64,000 bases of DNA from Ursus arctos (GCF_023065955.2 NW_026622786.1:43572938-43636937), one strand, 5' to 3'; shown: positions 36,420-47,104, counted from the first letter of the stretch. The notes: a model not told the origin generated them from the sequence alone. Program-made: numbers and translations.

Positions 36420-36865
36420 AGTATGTTACCTGTAAGGTATGGTTTGATGAACTCTGTAATCACCACCCCAATCAGTACCCAAATGTTCCTGTGCAGTTCA
36501 CCCTCCCCACCAACTCCTCCACTCCCTACCCCATTCAAACACTGGTTTGATATTTCTCTCTATAGAGTAGTTGGGGGTATTATAAAACCTCTTATAAATG
36601 GAGTCCTGCGGTATATATATTTTTTGTGCCTGGGTTCTTTTGCTCAACATAATGTTTCTGAGATTCATACATGTTACTGAGTATATCAGAAGTTCATTCC
36701 ATCTCATTGCCTAGTAGTTTTACATTATATGAACAAACACATTGGTTCTTTCCAGTTTGGAGCAATTATGAATAAAGTGCTATAAACATTCATGTACAAC
36801 TCTTTTTGTGAACATATGCTTTCATTTCTCTTGGATAAATACCTAGGAGTGAAATTTCTGGGGAT
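36420..36865 (-). mobile_element. Antisense L1 3'-UTR fragment within the sense L1
   Basis: 'gagcaattatgaataaagtg' and 'ggataaatacctaggagtga' are reverse-orientation L1M 3' sequence. Sense L1 text flanks it on both sides. Confidence 0.65.
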
Positions 36866-37075
36866 TCAATGCAGTCTTAAAAATCACAAATAAAATTCCA
36901 CAGTTTTTGTGGAATTTGATACACTAGTTTTAAAATTCAAAAGGAAATATAAAGGGCTAGAATAGCCTTCAAGAAGAACAAGAAGGTGGAAGGGCTGGCT
37001 CTACCAGGAAAAAAAAAAAAAAAAAAACTTGTTATAAAATTTATTATAAAAACACTACAGTGTGATGTTGGAGTT

Positions 37076-37311
37076 TGGGTGTCTGGGTGGCTCAGTCAGT
37101 ATAGCGTCCAACTCTTGGTTTCAGCTCAGGTCATGATCTCAAGGATCATGAGATAGAGCCCGCCCCCCACTCCGCACCTCAGGCTGGGTGCTCAAGGTGG
37201 AGTCAGCTTAAAGATTCTTGAAGATTCTCTCCCTCTGCCTTTCTACCCACGCGTGTATTCCCAGTCTCTCTCTCAAATAAATAAATAAATCTTAAAAAAA
37301 AAAAAAAAAAG
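37076..37311 (+). mobile_element. SINEC (older) in the L1
   Basis: Head 'gggtgtctgggtggctcagt', body with 'gatctcaaggatcatgagat', tail TCAAATAAATAAATAAATCTT and A17. Its duplication is too decayed to define. Confidence 0.85.
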
Positions 37312-38395
37312 TAGTCAAACAGATCAATGGAATTTAACAGAAGGCCCAGAGACAGACCCAAACACATATGAACACTTGACATATGACCAAGGTGCCCCTG
37401 CCAAGCAGGAGTAGGAGGTCAGTTTTTTCATGAATGGTACCAGGAAAACTGCATGCTATAATAGCGCAGGGGAGGGGGGGACTGATAGTTCATTTCACAT
37501 TCTGCAGAAAAATTAATTCTACATGGTTTTTATATTTAAATTTGAAAGGCCAAATCATATAGTTTCTAGAAGCTAATATTATATACTTAAATATTTTCAA
37601 GAAGTCAAGGTAATGAAAGGCTTCTTAAGGGCAGATTTTTAAAAACCACTAACTATAGGATAAAAGAATAATAAACTGGGCTGTATGAAAATTATTTTGT
37701 TCATCAGAAGACACCAGTAAAAAAAATGAAAAGGAACCAGGCAAAATGTGGGAGAAGATATCTAGAACATATATAGGAAAATATGTAATACATTAATGTA
37801 TAGAACACATATAAAGAATTCTTACCAAAAAAGGGGGGGAGTAACCCATTTTTTTAAATGGGAAAAAGACTAGAGCAAGCATTTTACACAAGCAGATACT
37901 GTGCAAGATATACTGTGAAATATTCAGATAATAAAGTCCAGCAAGTAAAATGAATGAAAGACAGTTACACACCCTAACGGGGAAGAACCTCGGAAAAAGA
38001 AAATGTTGGAAAAAACTAAGCCAAACATAAAACAATACTGTATGATTCCATCTATAGTAAATTCAAAACAGGTACAGAAATATATATGCTTAAGCGACAA
38101 AATATATGTTCAGAAATATATGCTTAAGTGACAAAACTTCTAGTACTAACTTCTTTGCTCGTCATTATAAAGTCAAGACAGTGGTCTGTCTCCTTGTGGG
38201 GAGGGAGAGAACGTAAGTACGGGGAAGGAGGAGGAGCACTTCTGAGACACCTGCCATGTTCCACCTTCACCTCAGCAGAGGTAACACTTGTAAACATATT
38301 CACCTATGACAAATCATTGGACTGTTTAATTGTTCTGTGTATTTTTTGTAATGTACATTATCTTTCACAACAAAGAACATGTTAAAAAAACAAAA

Positions 38396-39195
38396 ACAAA
38401 AACTTCGGAGAGTGAAGGAGCCAATAGCCAATTAGAGACAAAAGCTACAGCATTCACTGTGGTGTCCAACAAGCAAGTTTTCCACATTAATATTCCAAGT
38501 CATTAAAGAAATGTCCTTCAGAGACTATTTTCTAATCCCCCAAAGCAGTAAAATAAACGCAATAAGCTTCTGAAAAGACAGGAAGCCTAACAGTCCAGTG
38601 CCAGGACTGTTTTTTCCTTAAGAGGCTTGCCAGGATCACAAACTGAATATTTTCAGCCACAAGTTAAAGTTTTGTCCTGCTCTCTGAAAACAGGAAATTA
38701 GCTGCCATTCAAAAGAAATTAACACCTGCATCTATCTCATTTCAAGAGAAAATTGTTTCTTTCCATCTCCCCTATAACTTGATACACTTGTGCATGCATT
38801 ACGCGGTGCTGACAGCTCCTTTGTCATCAGCATAGGTAAATGTTGCCTAGGTAACCAAGCCCTCCACCAGCAGCTCCAGCTCCTCCAATCTCTGTCTGGG
38901 CTGACTAAGCCAGGCAGAGTTGGCCCCATCCCTGCACGTGAGGGGATGAAAAGTTAGAAAATTCAATCAACAACCCTAGGCTGTTCATGTTTTGATTCAT
39001 CTGTCAGAGTGTCACAAGGGCATGTCTGAAGGTGCTATGGCAAACGCTGCACCACATTTACAAAGTATCCAATCTCATTCAGCCCGGAGGGGAGAAAAAG
39101 ATTGGAGAGGGGAGAAAGTGTATAAACACTTCTTGGGCTCTTGACCCCACTCCTCAAATGCTACCAAGTGTTATTTTTTCTTCCGGAATAAATAA
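38396..39195. other. Unique, repeat-free stretch with an RFX-type site
   Basis: No repeat recognised. The palindrome at 38842-38855 is listed separately. Confidence 0.45.
38842..38855. promoter_or_regulatory. RFX X-box-like palindrome
   Basis: GTTGCCTAGGTAAC is two RFX half-sites (GTTGCC and GGTAAC) with a 2-bp spacer, close to the X-box consensus. It sits in repeat-free DNA. Binding and function are inferred. Confidence 0.5.
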
Positions 39196-39199
39196 AATA

Positions 39200-39385
39200 A
39201 CAGTTGCCATTTACTGAATGCTTGCTATGTGCCAACACTTCCCATCAAATATCTCATTAAATCTTCTTCACAATAATCCCTACAGGTTGGCAGCTTTGTC
39301 AGCTTTGTCTTCATTTTCCAGGAGGAAACTGTGGCTCAGACAGGTGAAGTGATGTGTCCAAGATCACGCCTCCTTAAGAAGTCTG
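39200..39385 (-). repeat. MIR SINE, antisense
   Basis: TTGCTATGTGCCAACACTT at about 39221 and 'gaggaaactgtggctcagac' near 39,322 are conserved. A short local duplication ('cagctttgtcagctttgtc') interrupts it. Confidence 0.8.
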
Positions 39386-39559
39386 ACCCACTGCTTGAAG
39401 AAAACTGTCCACCCTCCCCATCTTCCATTCTGGCAATGAATCACCCAGTCTTCCTAAAAAGCAACTAATTAACCAGAATCTGGAGTACAAGTAGTAGATA
39501 AAATTTCTTACACTAAAGACAATTTAAACAAATACTATTTATACAAAGTATATAGTCTT

Positions 39560-39720
39560 ACTCTATATTGTTCCCAACAACAAACAGCGGAGCAGGTATG
39601 ATTATTATGCCCAGTTTAGAAACAGGGAAACAAAGGTTCAAAATGCTTCACTGCCTGCCCCCAGATTCTGCTGTAAATGGTGGCATGAGGACCCCAGCTG
39701 ACTCCAAAGTCCTCAGTTGT
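39560..39720 (-). repeat. MIR SINE fragment, antisense
   Basis: CCAGTTTAGAAACAGGG near 39612 with the usual 'aaggttcaaaatgcttcactg' follow-on. Confidence 0.6.
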
Positions 39721-39724
39721 CTCA

Positions 39725-40845
39725 TACACCGACAACGATGACACTGTGTACATCACGTCACTCTAGCAGGTGTATGTGTGACCAGGGACCACATGGATAT
39801 TCACAACTTACAGAGAAGCCCTCAGAAATGTTAGCTATCATCATCATGATCCCTAATACCTTGGGCTATAAACCTACACTCACTCCCTAAGTTTGCACAC
39901 AAAGGTCATCAGTACCTGGTCCCCACCCACCTCTACACTGTCAAGTCCAATGCTTTGGCCAGGACCATGTACTTGCAGTTCACCCTGACCACAACCTCCT
40001 TCACCTCTTCGCTTTTGTTCTGTTTCCTCCATCTTGGACACTCCTTCTCGCCTCTCCACCTAGATAATTTCCCTGAACTTTCTAGACTCCTCTTAATGTT
40101 GTCAGATGATTTTCTGGGGCTCCTGTGGCCAACGTGTGCCTCCATCAAAGCCCTGGGTACCCTGTGATGGCTACGCCTGTGTCCTTACTCCTTCCACCTC
40201 TGAGCTCTGGTGTTTTGCTGGCCTCTGCCTCTCCACAGAAAGTTCTCAGGAAATGCTGAGAGATGGATCCTGGGCTGTCTCCAGCTATAACCATAGACCA
40301 TGGAGGGACGATTTTTGCCAATGTGATGTAAATCCTCTCCTGTCTTTCTATATTTCCCTTTATAGCAATCCATGCAAGGCTAAAAAGCAGCTTCTCATAA
40401 AACAGTCCATAAAACTGTATGTGGTAATTAAGTGCCGCCAATCCACGGAGCACCGCATGCAGACAGGCAGTGCAGAGGGACTGCCTCCCTTCCATAGGCA
40501 CTGGAGCTGTCTTTCTCTATTTTTTTCTAGTAAAGTTGTGCAAAACAAATACATTACAGTATTTCCACTTAATTCTTGTTTATTTTTAGGCTATGGTTCT
40601 TTCATTATGGCGAGGATATGCCATTCTTGCCGTATCTTCAAATCTTGCCTACTGCTCTCCTCCAAACCAACTTGGGAAATTGTGTGTATCAGATACTGGG
40701 CCCAACAAACAACTCAGATCCCAAGAATTCAACAGGGATGAGTTAAGTCACCTGTCTCTAAAGACAGGTCCAAAGATAAAGGTAGAGGGAGCCTGCTTTA
40801 AGAATATGGGATATGGGAAGCCAGAGAAATGAAAGCATGTAAGCT
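39725..40845. other. Unique intronic DNA with a 211-codon open frame
   Basis: No repeat recognised with confidence. The open frame at 40106-40741 is discussed separately. Confidence 0.4.
40106..40741 (+). other. 211-codon open reading frame of unknown status
   Basis: ATG to TGA-type open frame, the longest in the window. The translation is rich in Cys, Ser and Trp and shows no domain, signal peptide or membrane segment. An antisense open frame covers half of it, a sign of base composition rather than coding. Confidence 0.15.
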
Positions 40846-40849
40846 TAAG

Positions 40850-41235
40850 GCCAGGCGGTCTGGGTTTGAATCCTGACTCTGCCGCTCACTGCTAAGTAAC
40901 GTCAGGCAACTCACCAAGGCAGGACCGGTAGATAATTTGGGGGCTGCGGGCAAATAAAAATGCAGGGCTCCTTATTCAAAATCATGAAGAATTTTTCAGC
41001 AGCAAGTGCAGAACATTAAATCAAGCATGAGGTGCTCTAAGCATGCAGTCCTGAGATCACACATGTCACATGCCACGAAGCCACCCCCTCATCTGGCCTC
41101 TCTGCACCTCGGTTTCCTCTTCTGTAAAATGGACACAATAATAGCATCCATACCACAGCGTTGTTGTGAGGATCAGATTCGAAACTCTCATTAAAAAAGG
41201 CTTAGAAGAGCACCCGGTACACAATGAAAAGTGTT
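40850..41235 (+). repeat. MIR SINE in two parts
   Basis: GTCTGGGTTTGAATCCTGAC (about 40860) and, 230 bp on, TCTTCTGTAAAATGG with a 'gttgttgtgaggatc' end. The roughly 170 bp between look inserted but match no family I can name. Confidence 0.65.
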
Positions 41236-41323
41236 TGCTTTGCCATTATTATTTTAGAAAACCTCCTTCCTTAATTCTGATTGAGTTTACAAAAGACTGA
41301 TGCCTATACTACTTATTATTTTT

Positions 41324-41573
41324 AAAAATCTATTAGGGAGGCATCTGGGTGGCTCAGTCAGTTAAGCATCTGCCTTGGGCTCAGGTCATGATCTCAAGGT
41401 CCTAGAATCAAGCCCTGTGGCCAGCTCACTGCTCAGCGGGGAGTCTGCTTCTCCCTATCCCTCACCCTCTGCCCTTCCATCCTCCCCCACTGGCTCCCTC
41501 CTGCGCACGTGTGCTCGCTCGCTCTCTCTCCTCTCAAATAAATGAATAAATTTTTTTAAAAAAATCTATTAGG
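41324..41573 (+). mobile_element. SINEC
   Basis: Head 'gaggcatctgggtggctcag', CT-rich middle and TCAAATAAATGAATAAA end. AAAAATCTATTAGG duplicates exactly at 41324-41337 and 41560-41573. Confidence 0.92.
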
Positions 41574-41574
41574 C

Positions 41575-42470
41575 AAAACAAAGTATATTTCTAATTAGAG
41601 AAATAAACCCAAGACAGAAAGATGGGATTCAGACAAAATGGCCACAAAATGAGTTTTTTATTTAAGGTCTTCAGGAAAGGAGATCTCTTCCTCCATTCCT
41701 GCCTACCATTCCGACCTATCTATAGGGCAGACTTATGTCTAAGATGGGGCTGGGGTTAAAGCATGGATTCTGGGAGTCAGTGAGAACTGAGTTGGACTCC
41801 CTGGCCCTAGGTCCACTAGCTCTTTGACTTAACTTCTCTAAACCTTTAACTCCTAAGGACTTCCTAAACCTACATTTCCTCATCAATAGTGCAAACTCAC
41901 AGGCGCTTACCCAACAGTCACAGGCTGGTAGAAACTTTAGCTGCCATGTACATACGTAGTGCTCAGCCTGAGGTTTGGAGCTTAGTATTGCTCATTAAAC
42001 TACTGTCTCAGGACAGCAGTATGGAGCCACACCCCACGTCAAAGATGGGAAACAGCAGGCGCTTAATAGGCAGTGGGCCAGAAGTATCTCACAACCCCAA
42101 AATCAGAGTTTCAGATTACAAACATGAACTGTTCATCCATGTCAGAAAGAACCTGAACTGTCCTATCAATGATCTAAGGGCTCAAAAGATCACTTCTAAA
42201 TTTAGGGCTGCCCTGATTAAATGAAATTCGAACACCTATATTATTAGCTTTATTTGCCAAGAATATTTTACTTTTATTAGCACTTTCAAATGGATTGATG
42301 TATTTGCTCATCTAAGTTTCACGTATTTTAGAAGTAACAATCTCATTAAAGCAGTCACATAGACTGTGGTCTGGGGTCAGTACAAGACCCCAGCCCAGCT
42401 CTTTGACTTCAAGGAACATGCTCCTTAAATGTGACTGAATGCACCACACCCAGGGAGGAAAACAGCACTG
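41575..42470. other. Unique intronic DNA
   Basis: Contains one MIR fragment at 41770-41895; nothing else recognised. Confidence 0.4.
41770..41895 (+). repeat. MIR SINE fragment
   Basis: TTTGACTTAACTTCTCTAAA and 'acatttcctcatcaatagtg' are the MIR core. Confidence 0.6.
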
Positions 42471-42474
42471 CCCT

Positions 42475-42800
42475 GTTTTAACTTACAGCTTTCTGATAAA
42501 AATTCTGCCTGTGTAATCATTAAGGCTGCCATAATTGGAACAAGTAATTTCTAAGTACAAAGAATGATAACCAGACCCAATCCAAGGACTCTGAACACTC
42601 TAAATAAAGTCAGTAAAACAACAGGATATTCTATCTCCAGCTCAATGGCTCCAGCACGTGTAGTCTTCTGCATAAAATGTCTCAAAGGTGTTCCAGCAAC
42701 CAAAATGTTCCAAAGGTGCTCTTTGGATAAGGTCAAGTCCAAACTGCTTAAGCTACCTACCCTCCCACCAGTCCCCTCAGTCCAGCTTAAGCTAGAGCCA
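42475..42800 (+). repeat. Copy A of a local direct repeat, grading into L2-like sequence
   Basis: 'attctgcctgtgtaatcatt' through 'caacaggatattct' matches 46475-46640 in order with many small changes. The right part ('ggtcaagtccaaactgctta') resembles sense L2. Confidence 0.6.
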
Positions 42801-42999
42801 CACAGAACTACCCACCAATCCCCGCAAATGTTCTGTTTCAGGTCCAGGACCTAAAAAATCTCAGAGTAGCCAAAACAGAGACAGTAAGGATAAGTGCCTT
42901 AGGGGCTGGAGAGGAGGGCAGGAACAGGTCATACAGGCCTGTGGAATCAAGATAAAAATATTATAATTCCTTTCTAATGAAAAGGAAGCCATTGACCAG

Positions 43000-43528
43000 T
43001 TAGACAAGGGAACAAGATCATCTCATACCACTTTTCACTGAGATATAATTAATATATAACATTAGGTTCAGTCATGAAACATAACGTTTTGATATTTGCA
43101 TATATTGCAGAAATGATCACAATAAATGGATATTAACTAAAACCCATCACCACACATAGTTACAAGCTTTTTTCTTGTGATGAGAACTTTTAAGATCTAC
43201 TCTTAGCAACTTTCAAATATGCAATACAGTATTACTAGCTATAGTCACCATGCTATCTATGACATCCCCAGGACTCATTCATTTTATAACTGGAAGTTTA
43301 CACCTTTTGACCCCCTTCACCCATTTCAACGCGCCTCAACCCTCCACCTCTGGCAATCTGTTCTCTTTGTATCCATGAGGTCCTTTTTGTTTTGTTTTAG
43401 ATTCCACATATAAGTGAGACCATATAAGAGAGACCATGTAGTATTCGTTTTTCTGTCTGACTTATTTCACTTAGCATAGTGCCCTCAAGTACCAACGGCA
43501 GGGTTTCCTTTCTTACAGTTGAATAATA

Positions 43529-43565
<37 letters not shown>

Positions 43566-44225
43566 ACGCGTGCACGTGCACACAGACATGCACACGTGCA
43601 CACCTACATACCTATAAGTATATACACCACATTTTCTTTATCCATTGATCCATTCATGGACACAGGTTATTTCCACGTCTCGGCTATTATAAATAATGCT
43701 GCAATGAAATGAAAGCACAGATACCTTTTCGAGTTAGTTTTTTTACCTTCTTTGGATAAATACCCAGAAGTAGAATTATGGATTATGCGGTAGTTCTATT
43801 TTTAATTTTTTGAGGAACCTCTGTATTGTTTCTCTGCAGCGTTCGCACCAATTTACATTCCCACCAACAGCTCGTACCGCTTCCCTCTTCTCCACGTCCT
43901 CGCCTGCACTTGTTATTTCTCTTCTTTTTGATAACAGCCACTCTAACAGGCATGAGGTGCTACTTCAGTGTGCTTCTGATTTGCGTTTCTCTGATGATTA
44001 GTGATGTTGAGTATCTTCTTGTGTACCTATTGGCCATGTGTATGTCTTCTTTGGGAAAATGTCTACTCAGAGCCTTTGCCCATTTTCTTATTTGTTTTTC
44101 TTTGCTATCGAATTGTGGTAGTTCTTCATATATTTTGGATATTAACCCCTTATGATTTGCAAATAATTTGCTTTTTTTTTTTTTTTTTTTTTTTTGCCCA
44201 GAATATGACCAGTTAGGCAAAGGAA
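43000..44225 (-). mobile_element. L1 ORF2 end and 3' UTR, antisense, inserted in L2
   Basis: Reverse L1 order runs from the 3' UTR ('gagatataattaatatataa', 43,040) to ORF2 ('ccattttcttatttgttttt', 44,079). GACCAGTTAGACAAGGGA (42994-43011) and GACCAGTTAGGCAAAGGA (44206-44223) look like its duplication. A T24 run at 44172-44195 lies near its inner end. Confidence 0.75.
43531..43584. repeat. (TG)16 followed by a CG/CA-rich alternating tract
   Basis: TG units run from 43531 to 43562 and continue without a phase break as alternating pyrimidine-purine (TGCGCACGCGTGCACGTG) to 43584. The whole 54 nt could adopt Z-DNA. Confidence 0.9.
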
Positions 44226-44490
44226 TGAGACCAACTTATATATATTTTTAAAAGTTTCTTCTGGCGGCTGCGCCAAGAACAGATTCCAGAACGGCGAGTG
44301 AAGAGGAGGCTGTGGTGGGGAGACCAGCAGGTGAACGCAGCGCAGCCATCCCAATGTTCACACCCCTCCATCAAGATTCTGTTCAGGTACCCCTCATCAG
44401 TGAAACTAATCTTACTAGGGCTGAATCGAACGGAACAGTTTGAATAAAATGTCTGCCTAAGTATAAACTAGTTTAAAACTTCTTCGAATT

Positions 44491-45238
44491 GAAAAAGTAT
44501 TCTTAGGGGCTGCTGGGTGGCTCAGTCGGTTAATAATCAGACTCTTGATTTCGGCTCAGGGGGTCATGATCTCAGGGTTGTGAGATCAAGCCGCTCCTCA
44601 CCTCCCCCCTCCCTCCGTTGCAGTTAAACATTGAGCATGAAATCAGCCATGGCTTGCTAAAATGTAACACGGAGGCTGCTGAGGGCAGGGAAGGTTTCGG
44701 AGAAGGGCGGAGGCCTCTGGAATGCCGAGGCCTGCATGACCACTCTGCTGTTGGAATGCCGCGGGGAGTTGCCTTCCCCGAAGCTTTCTTAGCCCAAACA
44801 CCTGCCCTGTGATCTAAGAGATGTTTGCATTGTCCCTTGGGCTACGTTTAGCAGAACTCGTTGACCACGCAGATTAGCGTATCGTATCTTTCCCGTAAAC
44901 AGATCCTCCTAATTTCTGTAAGACCCCTTGTCACACACAACACTGTGCCTGAGAAACAGTGACAAGGATTTGTGATTATCCTGAAGGACCAATAAAATCG
45001 GGAGCAAAGAAGAGCAAAGGGTCTTCATCTCTAAGCATCGACCCCTTTGCCTTCTCCTCTCTTTCACAGCAAAGACCGGAGTAATCTTTCCATCATCAAT
45101 ACAGGGACTGCTGGCCGTTCCTGGCACCCCCCTCCCTCGTGCCCGTCTCTCAGGCTCATGTGCTGGGCATGGAGCCTGCCTAAGATTCTCTTTCTCTCTC
45201 TCCCTCTCCCCCTCCCCCCTAAAAAAAGTATTCTTAGA
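44491..45238 (+). mobile_element. SINEC split by LTR-like insertion
   Basis: Head half 44508-44592 ('ctgctgggtggctcagtcgg') and tail half about 45,141-45,222 ('catggagcctgcctaagatt') are parts of one SINE. The flanking duplication AAAAAGTATTCTTAG (44493-44507 and 45224-45238) confirms this. Between them lie about 540 bp unrelated to SINE. Confidence 0.8.
44604..45138 (+). mobile_element. Candidate solo LTR within the SINE
   Basis: The insert starts near TGCAGTTAAACATT (44619) and ends ...CTGGCA (45126), with AATAAA at 44991-44996 and a CT-rich R/U5-like end. CCCCCCTCCCTC flanks it at 44604-44615 and 45127-45138. A duplication this long is unusual for an LTR, so the nature of the insert is open. 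Confidence 0.45.
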
Positions 45239-45239
45239 A

Positions 45240-45384
45240 TTCTTCAATTTTTTTAATATTCAGTTTAACTCAGATTACAATTATTTCTATAAGCTCCTTC
45301 CAATTACAGTTAACGTTTAGTTCATCTCAATATGCTTATATGATTCTCTCCTCTACAGAGGTAGGACAGCAGAGGGTTAAAATA
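45240..45384. other. Short unique stretch
   Basis: No element recognised. Confidence 0.4.
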
Positions 45385-45454
45385 AAAGCTGGGCACTTTG
45401 AGTCAGACAGATCTGAATGTAATCCCCTGCTTCCACATTCACTTGGTAGAATTA

Positions 45455-45531
45455 CATTAGTCCCCCCTTATCCACAGGTGATACATTCCAAGACCCACAG
45501 TGGATGCCTGAAACCATGGATAGTGCTGAAC

Positions 45532-45575
<44 letters not shown>

Positions 45576-45986
45576 GTTTGAACCATATAATATATATAAT
45601 ACATATATTATGGTTTTTTCCTACACATACATACCTATAATAAAGTTTGATTCATAATTTAGTCACAGTAAGAGATTATCAACAACAGCTAATAACAAAA
45701 TAGAATAATTATAACAATATACTGTAATAAAAGTTATGTGCTTGTACTCTTTCTCTCAAAATATCTTACTGTACTGTACTCACCCTTTTTGTGATGATGT
45801 GAGATGATAAAGTGCCTCTGTGATGAGTTGAAGTGAAGTGAATGATGTAGGCATGGTGATCCAGCATTAGCTATTATTAGCCCTCTGATGGTATGTCAGA
45901 AAGAGGGTCATCTGCTTCTAGACCACAGCTGACCACGGGTAACTGAAACCGTGGAAAGCAACATCATGGATAAGGAGAGACCACTG
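45455..45986 (-). mobile_element. Tigger-family (Tc1/mariner) nonautonomous DNA transposon
   Basis: Ends are inverted repeats (CCCCCCTTATCCACAG at left; CATGGATAAGGAGAGACC at right), and the TA dinucleotide is duplicated at 45453-45454 and 45987-45988. Internal text 'tatcttactgtactgtactc' and 'tgatgatgtgagatgataaa' is typical of the family. No transposase frame remains. Confidence 0.85.
45533..45574. repeat. (GATA)10 microsatellite inside the Tigger
   Basis: An uninterrupted AGAT run of about ten units, arisen within the transposon. Confidence 0.95.
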
Positions 45987-46134
45987 TACTTAACTTCCCT
46001 GAACCTGTTTCTCCATCTGTACAATGGGAATACATCTACCATAAACAGAGGCTATAAAGTTTTACCCACGTGTAATGTAAGACGACTAGTTCAGTGCCTG
46101 CCATATAGTAGATGCTCAGTAATAGTAGCTGTGC

Positions 46135-46470
46135 AAAGGCAGGCTCCCAAGACAGTCACTGTGCCATTGATCCACAGGCAGAACTACACAGCATCCTGTG
46201 CAGCAATACTATCAATACTATCTTCAAAGCAATACTATCAAGTGAACATAAAAGTCAGCTCTACCAAAACAGGGCCTGAAGTCTGCCACATATCACCTAA
46301 ATGACTCAAGAGACAATGTCCAAATTTAAGATTCTTAGTTATATGGGATGCTGAATGACCAGACACTAATAACTTACTTGTATAAAATGTTTAATTTTAT
46401 CATTGGCTCATCCACATTTGATAGATAAAACACCAAGCTGTGTCACGAACAACCACACTTACATCTTTGG
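46135..46470. other. Unique intronic DNA
   Basis: A small tandem duplication 'gcaatactatcaatactatc' near 46,204 is the only notable feature. Confidence 0.4.
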
Positions 46471-46474
46471 TATA

Positions 46475-47104
46475 TTTTAATTTCCAGCATTCTGTCTGAA
46501 ATTCTGCCTGTGCAATCCTTGTAGCAAAATCATAATTGGGACACATAATTTTCAAATACAAAGGACAATAACAAGAGTCGATCTAAGGACTCTTGAGTAC
46601 TCTAAAAGTCAATGAGACAATAGGATGTTCTCTCTGATTCAACACCTCAACTGCATTTAATAATCTGTTTAAAACCCATTAGTGTTTCCTCATTTCCAGA
46701 GGATAAAGTTCCCACTCCTTGGCAGAACCCACATAATCCTTCATGATCTAACCCCATATATATCATCCCCCCCAGCTCCCAAAACTAGCCCAGTGACAGC
46801 CATCCCCACAACTCTTTTTTAAAGATTTATTTATTTATCTGAGAAAGAAAGGGGGAGGGGTGGTGGGAGAGGAAGAGAGAGAATCTCAAGCAGAACCCCT
46901 GCTGAGCACAGAGCCTGACACGGGGCTCCATCCCACAACCCTGAGACGGGGACTTGAGCCAAAACCAAGAGTTGGACATGCAACCAACTGAGCCACCCAG
47001 GCACCCCCACAACTTTCACTACTCCCCAAAATGACCTGTTGCTTCATGCCTCATGCCATTGTATCTTTGCACATGCTTTTTTCTATTTTTTTTGCCTGAA
47101 ATTT
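46475..47104 (+). repeat. Copy B of the direct repeat plus sense L2, split by a SINE
   Basis: 46475-46640 parallels 42475-42640. 'aaaacccattagtgtttcct' and 'ataatccttcatgatctaac' then follow as L2, and 'atctttgcacatgctttttt' continues it after the SINE. Confidence 0.65.
46804..47014 (-). mobile_element. SINEC, antisense, in L2
   Basis: Left tail TTTTTTAAAGATTTATTTATTT and right head GAGCCACCCAGGCACCCC. CCCCACAACT duplicates at 46804-46813 and 47005-47014. Confidence 0.93.

Larger units (their letters stand above)
31690..38395 (+). mobile_element. Old L1 (L1M-type), sense, with four or more later insertions
   Basis: L1 landmarks occur in order: 'gagaatttcagcatag' near 31,977, 'gacatttcagacagacaaaa' near 33,039, an 'actatgaacaaatttatgcc' endonuclease-RT linker near 34,981, RT with FLADD at about 35,778 (catalytic Y/F-x-DD box), the 'cagatcaatgg' region near 37,320 and a 3' UTR ending in A-rich sequence at 38,395. 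Stops are frequent, so it is dead. The inserts are an MLT1 LTR (31993-32378), a carnivore L1 (33507-33839), and SINEs at 35892 and 37076. An antisense L1 piece at 36,420-36,865 also interrupts it. No long frame survives. Confidence 0.75.
42880..44400 (-). repeat. L2, antisense, split by an L1
   Basis: 'aggaacaggtcatacaggcc' and 'gaaaaggaagccattgacca' are reverse L2 before 43,025. 'ctggcggctgcgccaagaac' from about 44,262 is the expected continuation. The gap is the antisense L1. Confidence 0.6.
45385..46130 (+). repeat. MIR SINE interrupted by a Tigger element
   Basis: MIR text 'gagtcagacagatctgaatg' breaks at 45,454 and resumes at 45,989 as 'cttaacttccctgaacctg', which joins correctly. Confidence 0.8.

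Noticed and set aside
40106..40741. Longest frame (211 codons) as a gene
   Set aside because: No motif, no splice or promoter context, and an antisense frame of 118 codons overlaps it. Listed only as an open frame.
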